Below, in pieces: positions 46,655 through 56,119 of a stretch of 64,000 bases of DNA (its first letter is position 1; every line of letters begins with the position of its first letter). The position numbers and the translations under genes were made by a program. This DNA comes from Lachnospiraceae bacterium. Lineage in GTDB: Bacteria > Bacillota > Clostridia > Lachnospirales > Lachnospiraceae. The stretch covers positions 45,565-109,564 of the forward strand of contig SVFC01000006.1 of the NCBI GenBank assembly GCA_015057035.1, given 5' to 3'. The notes under the pieces were generated by a model, which saw nothing but the letters and a program-made list of their open reading frames with translations, was not told the DNA's origin and searched no databases.

Positions 46655-46789
46655 TTTAGTTCCTCCTAGAAGCACTTCTATTCTTTCAAAAGATCTTTCT
46701 ACTATAATAACAAATCTCCCTTTTAAAAAATCACACATTCTCCCCAAAATATTTAATATATCTTCAATTAATATCTCAAGCAAACAAAA

Positions 46790-46817
46790 AAAAGACTGCC
46801 ATCTATGACAGTCTTTT
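46790..46817 (-). terminator. Intrinsic terminator of the maltodextrin operon
   Basis: The AAAAGACTG/CAGTCTTTT stem with a 10-nt loop and eight T residues on the minus strand, just past the second permease gene. Confidence 0.9.
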
Positions 46818-46832
46818 CTATAGAAATAATTA

Positions 46833-47711
46833 TTAACCTTTTACTGCACCACCAGTTACACCTTCTACGTAATACTTCTGTAATGCGAAGAAAAGAATTG
46901 TAATTGGAATAGCAACTAATACACCAGCCGCACAGAAATGTGTATAATGCGCATTTAATGACATCTGTGAACCAATCATATTTTGAATACCTACTGCTAC
47001 GTTCATACCTTCACTAGTATTGTGTGCAATATAAGCAGCTGTCATGAAATCGCCCCAAGGCGCCATAAACGCTGTTAAAATGGTATAAATAACAATTGGT
47101 TTTGCTAAAGGCAGAATGATTGTAAACATAACCTGCGCACGGCTTGCACCGTCAATTCGAGCTGCTTCGTCAAGAGATTTTGAAATTGTATCAAAGAATC
47201 CCTTAGCAACGTAATAGCCCATACCACTACTTGCAGTATATAAAAGAATCAAACCAGGTACAGCATTTACACCAGTCATGTTAAGGTCGCTTAAAATGTT
47301 ATACAGTACGATAACCGTGATGAACCCTGGGAACATACCAAGGACTAGCATCATATTCATCAAGAATCTTCTACCTTTAAAACGCATTCTGGAAAGTGTA
47401 TAACTAACACACAAAACTGTAAATGTCTGAATAATGGAAACAAAAATACCAACAATTAAAGTATTTGTATACCATTTTGCAAAGTTTGTTTTCTCAAAAA
47501 GAGCAATATAATTTCCAATACCAAAATCTTTTGGAATAAGATAGCCAACCTGCATGGTAGTTTCCATACGGAATGACTCTAATAAAATGCCAACAAATGG
47601 AAGTACCCAGATGAAACACATTGTAACAATAACAACATGGGCAATAATATTACCTATTTTATTTTTTGCACTTAATCCCAAACCATGGGAAGTTTTCACA
47701 TTTTTACTCAT
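46833..47711 (-). CDS. malG: Maltodextrin ABC transporter permease, MalG type
   Basis: A 292-residue permease with six membrane segments and the EAA loop (DEAARIDGASRAQVMFTIILPLAKP, partly quoted). It forms the channel with MalF and takes up maltooligosaccharides from the binding protein. The start overlaps the MalF stop (TAATG). No ATPase gene is present here; such systems commonly use a shared MsmK-like ATPase encoded elsewhere. Confidence 0.93.
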   Translation of the reverse strand: MSKNVKTSHGLGLSAKNKIGNIIAHVVIVTMCFIWVLPFVGILLESFRMETTMQVGYLIPKDFGIGNYIALFEKTNFAKWYTNTLIVGIFVSIIQTFTVLCVSYTLSRMRFKGRRFLMNMMLVLGMFPGFITVIVLYNILSDLNMTGVNAVPGLILLYTASSGMGYYVAKGFFDTISKSLDEAARIDGASRAQVMFTIILPLAKPIVIYTILTAFMAPWGDFMTAAYIAHNTSEGMNVAVGIQNMIGSQMSLNAHYTHFCAAGVLVAIPITILFFALQKYYVEGVTGGAVKG

Positions 47712-49270
47712 TACTGGAAATCCTCCTCATTTCTTGTAGATGGCATTACGTTATATACAATTACAGACAGTGTAGCAACAACTACGAAAATCATAATTGC
47801 AATAACGGCTGACAATTTATAGTTACTTGTTACGCCCGTAACCATTGAATAAATCCATGTGATTAACAGGTCATAATCTGTTGCAGAACCACCAGATGTG
47901 GAAAGTTCCGGATTTGGTATTGAACCGCCTGTTAATAAGAACATAACGTTAAAGTTATTAATATTACCAATAAAACTTGTTAACAGATATGGACCTGTAA
48001 CGAACATCATATATGGTAATGTAATCTTTGTAAACTGCTGAAAGCCACTTGCACCGTCAATCTTGGCGGATTCGTACATATCAGCCGGAATATTCATAAG
48101 AATACCAGTTGCCATCAACATCAGGTATGGAATACCAATCCAGATATTGATAATAACAACCAACACACGACCAATTTCAGGAGTTCCCCAGAAATCGATT
48201 GCGGCATCAGTCCATCCCATATTCATTAAGAAGGAGTTTACCAAACCGTTTGCGGCAAACAACTTAGAAACGTACAATAAGGATACGAACTGTGGAATTG
48301 CAATTGTAAGCACGAGGATTCCTCTCCAGAGTTTCTTTAACTTAACGCCCTTTTTGTTAATGAGCATTGCTACAAGAATACCCAGGAAATAGTTTGTAAA
48401 TGTGGCCAAAACAGCCCATACCATAGTCCATCCAAGAATACGACCAAACGCATTCGCAAGATTACTATCTGAACCACCCATGTTAAACAATTCTTTAAAG
48501 TTATCAAGACCAACCCATGTAAACAGGTTGCTATAACCATCATATTTTCCACCATAATTGGTGAACGCAACGAAAATCATAAAGATAATTGGTAAAACAG
48601 TAAAACAGGTAATACCAATTAAAGGCAATGATAATAATGTTTTATGGAACTGTCCATCAAGCAAGTTTTTGATATCATCTTTTGCTTTTGGAAGTTTTTT
48701 ACCTTTTGCCAAAAGTTCCTGTGCGATTTTATTCTGCTTTACATTCACTCTCCACAAGAAAACAAATACAAAGCAAAGAAGAATCGTAAGGATACCATAT
48801 AATAAAATGTCAAATGAGTTATCTCCGTCCACACGAATGTATGTGTCCAAAATTGGATCATACTGTTCACCTGGTACAACATCACCTAATGTTGTAAACT
48901 TCTTTAAACGATATAAACCGCCTGAAAATCCACCTGGCAGACCGTCTAAATCAGGTAAAATCATATATACAACATATCCGATCTGGAAAAGCAGGAGCAT
49001 AATTCCTCGAAGAATCTGTCCTCGACTTATGTTACCAAAGCCCATAATAAAAAATGATACTCTGGTCTTCCAGTCGCCCTTGCGGAATGTATTAATTGTA
49101 TCTACGACTTCAAATCCTAAACCTTTAAAAAATCCTGCGATGCCGTTCCAAGCACCTTTTCCGATACTGATTGCAGTAGTCGGGATTGCACACAAAAATC
49201 TCCAAATATTATATAGGAGTTTCTGCACGATATTTAATGTGGAATATTCTGCTGTGGTCAGCTTCTTCAT
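47711..49270 (-). CDS. malF: Maltodextrin ABC transporter permease, MalF type
   Basis: A 519-residue permease with eight or more membrane segments. The extra N-terminal part (about 1-180) includes an extracellular loop as in MalF; the EAA motif is ESAKIDGASGFQQFTKITLP. It pairs with MalG. AAGGGAAGG precedes the start. An intrinsic terminator lies between it and the binding protein gene upstream, so it is expressed at lower level. Confidence 0.93.
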   Translation of the reverse strand: MKKLTTAEYSTLNIVQKLLYNIWRFLCAIPTTAISIGKGAWNGIAGFFKGLGFEVVDTINTFRKGDWKTRVSFFIMGFGNISRGQILRGIMLLLFQIGYVVYMILPDLDGLPGGFSGGLYRLKKFTTLGDVVPGEQYDPILDTYIRVDGDNSFDILLYGILTILLCFVFVFLWRVNVKQNKIAQELLAKGKKLPKAKDDIKNLLDGQFHKTLLSLPLIGITCFTVLPIIFMIFVAFTNYGGKYDGYSNLFTWVGLDNFKELFNMGGSDSNLANAFGRILGWTMVWAVLATFTNYFLGILVAMLINKKGVKLKKLWRGILVLTIAIPQFVSLLYVSKLFAANGLVNSFLMNMGWTDAAIDFWGTPEIGRVLVVIINIWIGIPYLMLMATGILMNIPADMYESAKIDGASGFQQFTKITLPYMMFVTGPYLLTSFIGNINNFNVMFLLTGGSIPNPELSTSGGSATDYDLLITWIYSMVTGVTSNYKLSAVIAIMIFVVVATLSVIVYNVMPSTRNEEDFQ

Positions 49271-49346
49271 AATATGACCTTCCCTTCCCGACCTGTTACT
49301 ATATGTAAGTCAGCTTCGTGTTCTTTCTAAACCCTTATTTTCAAAA

Positions 49347-49373
49347 ACCATCCCGAGAAATTCTCGGGATGGT
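49347..49373 (-). terminator. Attenuating terminator between binding protein and permease genes
   Basis: A near-perfect palindrome ACCATCCCGAGAA plus complement with minimal loop and T-rich tail on the minus strand. It should limit readthrough into malF-malG, giving more binding protein than permease. Confidence 0.85.
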
Positions 49374-49408
49374 CCAAATAATTTCATTTAAGTACGATAC
49401 TATAAATC

Positions 49409-50968
49409 TTACTGAGCAACAAGTTCAAGAACTGCTGTACCATCAGCATTAATTGTTAATTTAACTTTATAGTTACCATCTGCTTCTACAATGTAGTTAG
49501 CTCCACCTGGCTGTCCATCGCCACCGAAGTTTACATCCCAAGATGCACCCTGACGTACTTTGAATTCCATACCTGCTGTCATAGCGAATACGTCTTTAGA
49601 TACGTATACGTTATCTGACTCTTTTTCCATAGCAAAGTCTGTATCCCAGTTTGTTCCATTAACAGTACCAATTACAGACCACGCCTGTTTCTGATCTTCT
49701 GTCATTTCGAATAATGCATCGATGTCAGTTTTGTATTTTGCAAGAGCTGCTTTTAATTCATCATCTGTTGTAGCATCTTTTGCTGCAACTGCTGGTAATT
49801 TACAAATATCCCACCATGAACCATGAATCTGTGGCTGTGGTTTAGCGAATTCAGACTGTTTTGCTAAAGCAACGAGAGCTGGATCGTTCTTAACTGCATC
49901 GTTAGCCTGTGCTTTTAAGTTAGATGGACCCCATCCAAACTGGTTAAATCTTTCTAACTGGCAGTCGCCGTTTGTTAAGTAAAGTGCTAACTGATTAAGA
50001 ACAGCTGTCTTCTTAACGTCTGTTGAAGGTTTAACACCCATTAATTTGTTTCCTGAGAATGAACCAATGTGGTATGATTTTCCATCAACTTCGAAAGATG
50101 GAAGATCTGTTGCAGCGTAGTTTTCGCCAAGAGCTGCCTGAGCATCTTTACTTGCCCATGGACCAGAGATAACTACTGCTGAAGGGATAGCTGCAGAGAA
50201 GTCAGCTACGTTTGAAGATTCAACGTGAGCTTTAGATTTAAGAACTTTCTGCATACCCTTTAATGCGATAAGACCTGCATCTGAGTTGAATGTATCATTA
50301 ACGCTTGTGAAGTTACCTTCTGCGTCTGTTGTCCAATCAGATACACAACCTGTTGCGAAGAAGAATCCTGCATTGTACCATGCATTGTTAGCAAGTTCGT
50401 ATGAGAAGTTTCTTCCAGCAGCTTCACAATCAGCGATGATTGCTTCTAAGCTATCAAGAGATGATTCTTTGATAACGCTCTTGTCATAGTACATATAGTA
50501 TCCGTTGTCAGATGTAAGTGGGTAGCAGTAAAGAACACCACCAACACTTGCTGCACCAACAGAAATAGCGTCATTATTTTCTTTTACAGTTGCAGCTGCA
50601 CCATCACCAAGTTTGTTTAATGCGCCTGCGATAACAAGACGAGCTAACTGGTCCTGTGCGAAACAGTAAAGATCAGCACCGTCTTCTACAGATGTAAGCA
50701 TCTGTGTAGCAGAGTTAGCTTCTGAAATACCTTCAACAGTAGCGTTAATAACGATACCTGGGTTAGCTGCTTCAAAAGCATCAATCTGTTTTTCTGTAAG
50801 TTCCTTCATACCATCAATTTCTGACACCCAAACTGTGATCTCATAAGTACCTTTAAGATCTCCAGTTGAATCTCCTGATGGGTTCTGAGTTGGGTTGCCT
50901 GTACATGCTGTTAATAATGTCATGCATGCTACAAGTAACGCGAGAATAGATGTAATTCTCTTTTTCAT
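49409..50968 (-). CDS. malE: Maltodextrin-binding lipoprotein with C-terminal starch-binding-like domain
   Basis: A 519-residue solute-binding protein. A lipobox (LLTACTG) anchors it; the bilobal binding domain spans about 40-415 (TYEITVWVSEIDGMK, aromatic-rich sugar-site segments such as GSWWDICK). The last roughly 95 residues form a beta-domain (WSVIGTVNGTNWDTDF, WDVNFGGDG) like starch-binding SusE/SusF or CBM domains, which is uncommon in MalE. AGGAGAG precedes the start. Confidence 0.92.
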   Translation of the reverse strand: MKKRITSILALLVACMTLLTACTGNPTQNPSGDSTGDLKGTYEITVWVSEIDGMKELTEKQIDAFEAANPGIVINATVEGISEANSATQMLTSVEDGADLYCFAQDQLARLVIAGALNKLGDGAAATVKENNDAISVGAASVGGVLYCYPLTSDNGYYMYYDKSVIKESSLDSLEAIIADCEAAGRNFSYELANNAWYNAGFFFATGCVSDWTTDAEGNFTSVNDTFNSDAGLIALKGMQKVLKSKAHVESSNVADFSAAIPSAVVISGPWASKDAQAALGENYAATDLPSFEVDGKSYHIGSFSGNKLMGVKPSTDVKKTAVLNQLALYLTNGDCQLERFNQFGWGPSNLKAQANDAVKNDPALVALAKQSEFAKPQPQIHGSWWDICKLPAVAAKDATTDDELKAALAKYKTDIDALFEMTEDQKQAWSVIGTVNGTNWDTDFAMEKESDNVYVSKDVFAMTAGMEFKVRQGASWDVNFGGDGQPGGANYIVEADGNYKVKLTINADGTAVLELVAQ

Positions 50969-51006
50969 GTTTTTCTCTCCTCTTTTCTTAAAATTTTTAT
51001 ACTAAA

Positions 51007-51023
51007 AACTTACTATGTAAGTT
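51007..51023 (-). terminator. Weak hairpin after amylase gene
   Basis: A 7-bp perfect stem AACTTAC with a 3-nt loop followed by TTTTAG on the minus strand, between the amylase stop and malE. Low GC content suggests partial termination. Confidence 0.5.
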
Positions 51024-51038
51024 TGAAGCCGATTGTAA

Positions 51039-52628
51039 TTATTTCAAAATAACACTGGTCTGTGGCGCTAAGGTAAGAGTTGTACCATCTAACTTGGCCT
51101 CTCCTAATCCCACAGCCTCTACAAGCTTATATCCACCTGCAGACAACTCTTCATACTGTCCTAAATCAACGTTAATCTCTTCTGTAGAAGTGTTATGCAA
51201 AATATATGTTTTTGCATCTTCATATGTAATAACGAATCCGCCAAAATTCTTCTTTCCAATGGCAAGCGACTGATAATCTCCTCTTGCAATTTCAGGATAG
51301 TCCTTACGAATCCTAATTAATTCTCTATAGTGATGTAATAAACTATTTTCATCTTCTAACTGCGATACGACAGTACCGTTCTTCTGTTTATCCGCAGAAT
51401 ATGTAGAACCTGTTGGATTCTTCACAGTATCTTCATCACCCCATAGCATTGCAAGACGACGATTTGCGTCGGTATTTGCTCCACCACGGGTACCCTTCAT
51501 CGCAATCTCCTCACCATAATAGATAAATGGCGAACCAGGAGTTAACATAAGCAGGTTTGCTCCAACATATGCTTTGCCATCGAATACAGTCAGGTATCCT
51601 GCCGCACGATCCATATCGTGATTTGCAATAAACGGAATCATCATTCCATCCGTAGAATTCTCAGCCTTTACCTGTCCCTGATATTTTTGCACATATTTGG
51701 TATAGGTTTCAATGTTGCCACCTTTAGCAGCATTCGCAATATATCCTTCCTGCTGCGCAATCTGGAAATTGAAGCAGTTTAATGAACTCACATACTCCAG
51801 TGTCTCTCCATCTGCTGACCAACATTCACCTACACAGTAGATGTCTGGCTTATAAGCTTTAAGTTCTCCCATATACCAGTCCCAAAAAGCTGAACTACGT
51901 TTAGTATCATTATAATAGATGTACTTAATCGCGTCGAAACGGAAACCATCAACGCCAAGGTCCAAATAATATTTTGCAACCTTAAGCATCTCTTCCTTCA
52001 CAGTCGGATTATCATAATTCAACTCTGGCATTCCAGAATCAAAATTGCACTCGTATACCTGCCCTGCACAGCCTGGAATTGTTGAATATGCTTTACCATT
52101 TTCACGTTCCGAAAGATTTGTCCAAGAATAAAAGTCATAATATGGATCTGAAGTATCTCCATTCTTATGTGCAGAAGTAAATTTCTGGAACCACACATTA
52201 GAACGAGAGGTATGATTAATTACCAAGTCGAGAATAACTTTCACATTTCGCTCTTCGCAAATAGTTAAAAGTTCCTTTAAATCCTCTTCTGTACCAAACT
52301 TTGGATCAATCTTGTAATAATCTGTCGCATCATATTTGTGATAAGATGGAGAACTAAAAATTGGTGAAAGCCAAAGTCCCTGTACTCCCAGGCTATCCTC
52401 TGAGTACATGTTTCCATCATTCAAATAATCCATTCGGTTAATGATTCCGCGAAGATCACCGATTCCATCTCCATTTGAATCCGAAAAAGAACCTACAAAC
52501 ACCTGGTAAAACACCCTGTAATTATCTGCAGTCTTGTCCGGCTGCGACTTGTTTTCCTGTGCGCAACCCATGAGCAACGCTGTCATTGCTACCATTGCTA
52601 CCAGCAAAAATTTTGTGGTTTTTCTCAT
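51039..52628 (-). CDS. Alpha-amylase family GH13 lipoprotein
   Basis: A 529-residue surface enzyme. A lipobox (ALLMGCAQ) is followed by the GH13 barrel: DLVINHTS, nucleophile Asp in DGFRFDAIK, acid/base Glu in VGECWS, and FIANHDMDR. The C-terminal beta-domain ends VILK. It hydrolyses starch and maltooligosaccharides and feeds the transporter encoded next. The ATG at 52628 follows AAGGGG; an in-frame TTG at 52643 is rejected. Confidence 0.94.
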   Translation of the reverse strand: MRKTTKFLLVAMVAMTALLMGCAQENKSQPDKTADNYRVFYQVFVGSFSDSNGDGIGDLRGIINRMDYLNDGNMYSEDSLGVQGLWLSPIFSSPSYHKYDATDYYKIDPKFGTEEDLKELLTICEERNVKVILDLVINHTSRSNVWFQKFTSAHKNGDTSDPYYDFYSWTNLSERENGKAYSTIPGCAGQVYECNFDSGMPELNYDNPTVKEEMLKVAKYYLDLGVDGFRFDAIKYIYYNDTKRSSAFWDWYMGELKAYKPDIYCVGECWSADGETLEYVSSLNCFNFQIAQQEGYIANAAKGGNIETYTKYVQKYQGQVKAENSTDGMMIPFIANHDMDRAAGYLTVFDGKAYVGANLLMLTPGSPFIYYGEEIAMKGTRGGANTDANRRLAMLWGDEDTVKNPTGSTYSADKQKNGTVVSQLEDENSLLHHYRELIRIRKDYPEIARGDYQSLAIGKKNFGGFVITYEDAKTYILHNTSTEEINVDLGQYEELSAGGYKLVEAVGLGEAKLDGTTLTLAPQTSVILK

Positions 52629-52696
52629 GTTTTTCCCCTTCAAAATGAAAATATTCGTAAATTTTCGTAACCCAAGAGTTCAAAATCACTTGTATC

Positions 52697-52726
52697 AGTT
52701 TACCAAAAAACCATTTGTGATGTCAA
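52697..52726 (-). promoter_or_regulatory. Promoter of the amylase-maltodextrin operon
   Basis: TTGACA (52721-52726), an 18-bp spacer and TAAACT (52697-52702) on the minus strand. Upstream at 52755-52785 is a partial dyad around GCAATTTTCACAATTACATG that might be a regulator site; this is not a clear LacI or CcpA match. Confidence 0.8.
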
Positions 52727-52822
52727 TGTAACTTTTGTATATATATAACCTGTATACATGTGCAATTTTCACAATTACATGCGCAACTTGGACAATAATC
52801 TGTACTAAACCCTTATGTTCTT

Positions 52823-54013
52823 TTATTGATAACTTTGGTACAGTCTCTCAAATGCCCCAAAGCTTCTCTCTATCATATCTGCATCTACACAGTAAGAGAT
52901 TCTCACATAACCTGGACATCCAAATCCTGTAGCTGCCACAATCAGTAAATCCTCTGCTTTTGCTCTCTCGCAAAATGCATCCGCATTCTCTTCCAAAGCC
53001 TTTACAAACATATAGAATGCTCCCTGTGGTTTGAAACATTCATAACCAATCTTGGTAAGTCCATCGTATAACAAATCTCGGTTCTTTTTATAGAGTTCCA
53101 CATCACCCGTCTCTCCCTGACAACGGGTAATTACCTTCTGCATCATACTTGGGGCACACACGTATCCCAAGGCACGTCCTGAGCCCGCTACAGCCGCATA
53201 GAGGGCCTTACTCTCATAGGCTTCATCTGGAACCAGTATGTAGCCAATTCGCTCTCCTGGAAGAGATAAGGACTTGCTGTAAGAGTAGCATACCAAAGTA
53301 TTATTGTAATACTTTGTCACAAATGGCACTTCCACTCCATCATATGCAATCTCACGATAAGGCTCGTCGCAGATGATAAAAATAGGATGTCCATATTCTT
53401 TTTCTTTTTTCTCAAGTAACGCTGCCAGCTTCTCGATTGTCGCAACCGAATAAACTGCTCCCGATGGATTGTTTGGCGAGTTGATAATCACTCCCTTAGT
53501 ATCAGCGTTAATCATCTCTTCTAACGCAGCAAAATCAATCTGGAAGCCTACCGTGTCCGCAGGCACCACTTTAAAGGTTGCTCCTGCTGCTTCCACAAAT
53601 ACCTTGTACTCTGGGAAATATGGTGCAATAGCCACGATTTCATCCGAAGGCGCTGTTGTCAGTGCACGAAATGCCAATGACAAGGACGCAGCCGCTCCCA
53701 TAGTAATATAGAAATTATCCTTATGAAAATGTGTTCCATGGGTTTTATTCAAAAACTCTGCAATCGCTTCTCTGGTTTCCACATCACCCTGAGCTGATGT
53801 GTAGCCGTGAAGTTTGATGCAGTCTAATTCTTCTGTTAACTGACGAATCGTCTCATCCACACAGTCTGGTGCTGGTACCGTTGGATTGCCCAGAGAAAAA
53901 TCATAGACATTTTCCGCTCCCACAACTGCGGCTCTCTGTTTTCCATATTCAAACAGTTCTCGAATAGCAGAACGCTTACTGCCAAGTTCATACATCATTT
54001 TGTTGTAAATCAT
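52823..54013 (-). CDS. Class I pyridoxal-phosphate aminotransferase
   Basis: A 396-residue fold type I aminotransferase. SLGNPTVPAP at the start, INSPNNPSGAVY, DEPYREI and the PLP lysine in SYSKSLSLPGERIGY are all present. Family members act on aspartate, aromatic amino acids or branched keto acids. The ATG at 54013 follows GGAAGG; in-frame codons up to 54040 are rejected. It sits upstream of the amylase promoter and is probably a separate unit. Confidence 0.93.
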   Translation of the reverse strand: MIYNKMMYELGSKRSAIRELFEYGKQRAAVVGAENVYDFSLGNPTVPAPDCVDETIRQLTEELDCIKLHGYTSAQGDVETREAIAEFLNKTHGTHFHKDNFYITMGAAASLSLAFRALTTAPSDEIVAIAPYFPEYKVFVEAAGATFKVVPADTVGFQIDFAALEEMINADTKGVIINSPNNPSGAVYSVATIEKLAALLEKKEKEYGHPIFIICDEPYREIAYDGVEVPFVTKYYNNTLVCYSYSKSLSLPGERIGYILVPDEAYESKALYAAVAGSGRALGYVCAPSMMQKVITRCQGETGDVELYKKNRDLLYDGLTKIGYECFKPQGAFYMFVKALEENADAFCERAKAEDLLIVAATGFGCPGYVRISYCVDADMIERSFGAFERLYQSYQ

Positions 54014-54166
54014 AATCTTATTCCTTCCACATTTTTTCATAAAATTATGGTAACACTAAAGAAATTGAAAATCAATGCGTGGATTTTCATATTTTTTTCA
54101 CAATTAACTGTTATCGTAACCACAATGGAAAATTTTTGAAACACTTACTCTAGGAGGATTAATTAT

Positions 54167-56065
54167 ATGAGATTCAGACTTTTACCACTTGCCCTGGCGG
54201 CGACCTTACTTCTTTCGGGCTGTACCAATGATGGCGGCAATGGCAACCTGGGTGGTTTAGGCAACCAGGGCGGAACAAACCAAGGCAATACAGGCAACAA
54301 TATCTCTGGCGACAGTAGCAACGGAACCCCTGTGGATACGGACTTTTCACAGACCGCAGATGATATGTTTTCCAATCGCGACTCAGAAACTTCTTATGAT
54401 TCTGGCAGCATTGAAATCAAACTGAATGGTTCTTCCGCTACCTGTTCATCTAATAAAGTACAGATTGATGGTGGAAAAATCACAATCACCGACGAAGGCA
54501 CTTACATTGTTACCGGAACCTTAAATGACGGAATGATTATTGTAAATGCAGAAGAAACTGACAAACCTCAGATTGTATTAAATAACGCAAATATTACCAG
54601 TGCCACCTGCGCACCACTTTATATTCTGCAGGCGGATAAGGTTTTTGTAACTTTGGCAGAAGGAAGCACCAACACCCTTACTAACGGTGGTGTCTTCACT
54701 GCTATCGACGAAAACAACATTGATGGCGTTGTATATTCCAAACAGGATTTGACCTTTAATGGCAACGGTTCCCTCACTGTAACCGCTCCTGTAGAACACG
54801 GCATCGTATGTAAAGATGACCTTGTATTTACTGGAGGAACTTATACCATTACTTCTGCATCCCATGGTATGGATGTAAACGACAGCGTTCGAGTTAGCGC
54901 TGGCTCCTTTACCATTGATGCAGGAAAAGACGGCATCCATGTGGAAAATTCAGACAACGCAGAAAAAGGCTTTGTATATGTAAACGGTGGTACCTTCAAT
55001 ATCGAAGCAGAAGGCGATGGTATTGACGCAGGATACTATGTTCAGATTGAAAATGGTAACTTTACCCTTCTTTGTGGTGGTGGATATAAAAACGGCTCCC
55101 AGAGTTCTTCTGACAACTGGGGCAATATGGGTGGTGGCACCCGTCCTGGTCGTCCTGGCGGACGTTCCACTGACAATTCAGGCGACTCTACAGGAACGAG
55201 TGGAATTTCAGACCTTGGAACCAGCACAGGCACCGCCGGCACATCTACTACAGATGACAGCAGCACCAGCATGAAAGGTATCAAAGCTAATAGTAGCATT
55301 TTAATTAACGGCGGAACCTTCAACATTGATTCCGCAGATGACAGCGTACACTCTAATATTTCTGTATATATTAATAATGGAACTTTTGACATCGCTTCTG
55401 GTGACGACGGAATCCATGGCGAAGAAGACCTTACCATTACTGGCGGATCTATCAATATTACCCAGAGCTACGAAGGTTTGGAAGCCCTGAACGTCAAAGT
55501 TTCTGGTGGCTCTGTGAAATTACAGGCAAATGATGACGGTATCAACGCCGCTGGTGGTACAGACTCTTCCGGAACTGGAGGTCGAGACCAGATGTTTGGC
55601 GGTGGTCGTCCTGGTGGAATGGGCGGCGGAATGTCCGCTGGCAACGGCAGCATCGTAATCTCTGGCGGAAGCATCTGGATGTATGCAAAAGGCGACGGAA
55701 TTGACGCCAACGGATATCTGGAAATCACCGGTGGAACCACTATCGTAACCGGACCAACCCAGGGTGATACCGCAATCCTTGACTACGATTCCTCCGCAAC
55801 CATTACTGGCGGAACCTTTATCGGTGTAGGCGCTATTAATATGGCACAATCCTTTAGCAAAAATGAACAGGGCGTATTAGCTCTTCAGGCTTCCGGTAAT
55901 GGCGGTTCACAGATTAAATTAACTGATACTTCTGGCAACACCATTATCGACTACACACCAGAAACAAACTTTACCTGTATCATTTTAAGTTCTCCTGATA
56001 TGAAAACTGGCGACACTTATACTATTTCTGTTGGTAGCCAGTCTGGTGAATTTGAGGCACAATAA
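54167..56065 (+). CDS. Cthe_2159-like carbohydrate-binding lipoprotein
   Basis: A 632-residue surface lipoprotein (lipobox LLLSGC, Cys19) with a Gly/Asn-rich linker, then a repetitive beta-helix domain like the Cthe_2159 family, which binds cellulose or polygalacturonate. Repeated strands of the form GGTFNIxAxxDGIxA recur from about 230 to 560. Gly/Ser/Thr-rich loops interrupt the helix at about 310-360 and 470-490. AGGAGG precedes the start. First gene of a four-gene plus-strand run. Confidence 0.87.
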   Translation: MRFRLLPLALAATLLLSGCTNDGGNGNLGGLGNQGGTNQGNTGNNISGDSSNGTPVDTDFSQTADDMFSNRDSETSYDSGSIEIKLNGSSATCSSNKVQIDGGKITITDEGTYIVTGTLNDGMIIVNAEETDKPQIVLNNANITSATCAPLYILQADKVFVTLAEGSTNTLTNGGVFTAIDENNIDGVVYSKQDLTFNGNGSLTVTAPVEHGIVCKDDLVFTGGTYTITSASHGMDVNDSVRVSAGSFTIDAGKDGIHVENSDNAEKGFVYVNGGTFNIEAEGDGIDAGYYVQIENGNFTLLCGGGYKNGSQSSSDNWGNMGGGTRPGRPGGRSTDNSGDSTGTSGISDLGTSTGTAGTSTTDDSSTSMKGIKANSSILINGGTFNIDSADDSVHSNISVYINNGTFDIASGDDGIHGEEDLTITGGSINITQSYEGLEALNVKVSGGSVKLQANDDGINAAGGTDSSGTGGRDQMFGGGRPGGMGGGMSAGNGSIVISGGSIWMYAKGDGIDANGYLEITGGTTIVTGPTQGDTAILDYDSSATITGGTFIGVGAINMAQSFSKNEQGVLALQASGNGGSQIKLTDTSGNTIIDYTPETNFTCIILSSPDMKTGDTYTISVGSQSGEFEAQ

Positions 56066-56067
56066 CA

Positions 56068-56105
56068 AGGCGTCGTGCCGACGCCTGCGAATTGCTACGC
56101 AATTC
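56068..56105 (+). other. Two intercistronic hairpins
   Basis: Hairpins AGGCGTC/GACGCCT (56068-56086) and GAATTG/CAATTC (56089-56105) lie between the lipoprotein and glycosyltransferase genes. No T-run follows, so they probably protect or space the message rather than end it. Confidence 0.6.
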
Positions 56106-56119
56106 TATGAGGTAAACCT

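Noticed and set aside
52755..52785. LacI/CcpA-type operator upstream of the amylase
   Set aside because: Only a partial dyad; does not match the catabolite-response consensus well enough to annotate.
54578..55849. Minus-strand frames opposite the beta-helix lipoprotein
   Set aside because: Produced by the repetitive Gly-rich coding sequence; no starts with ribosome sites.
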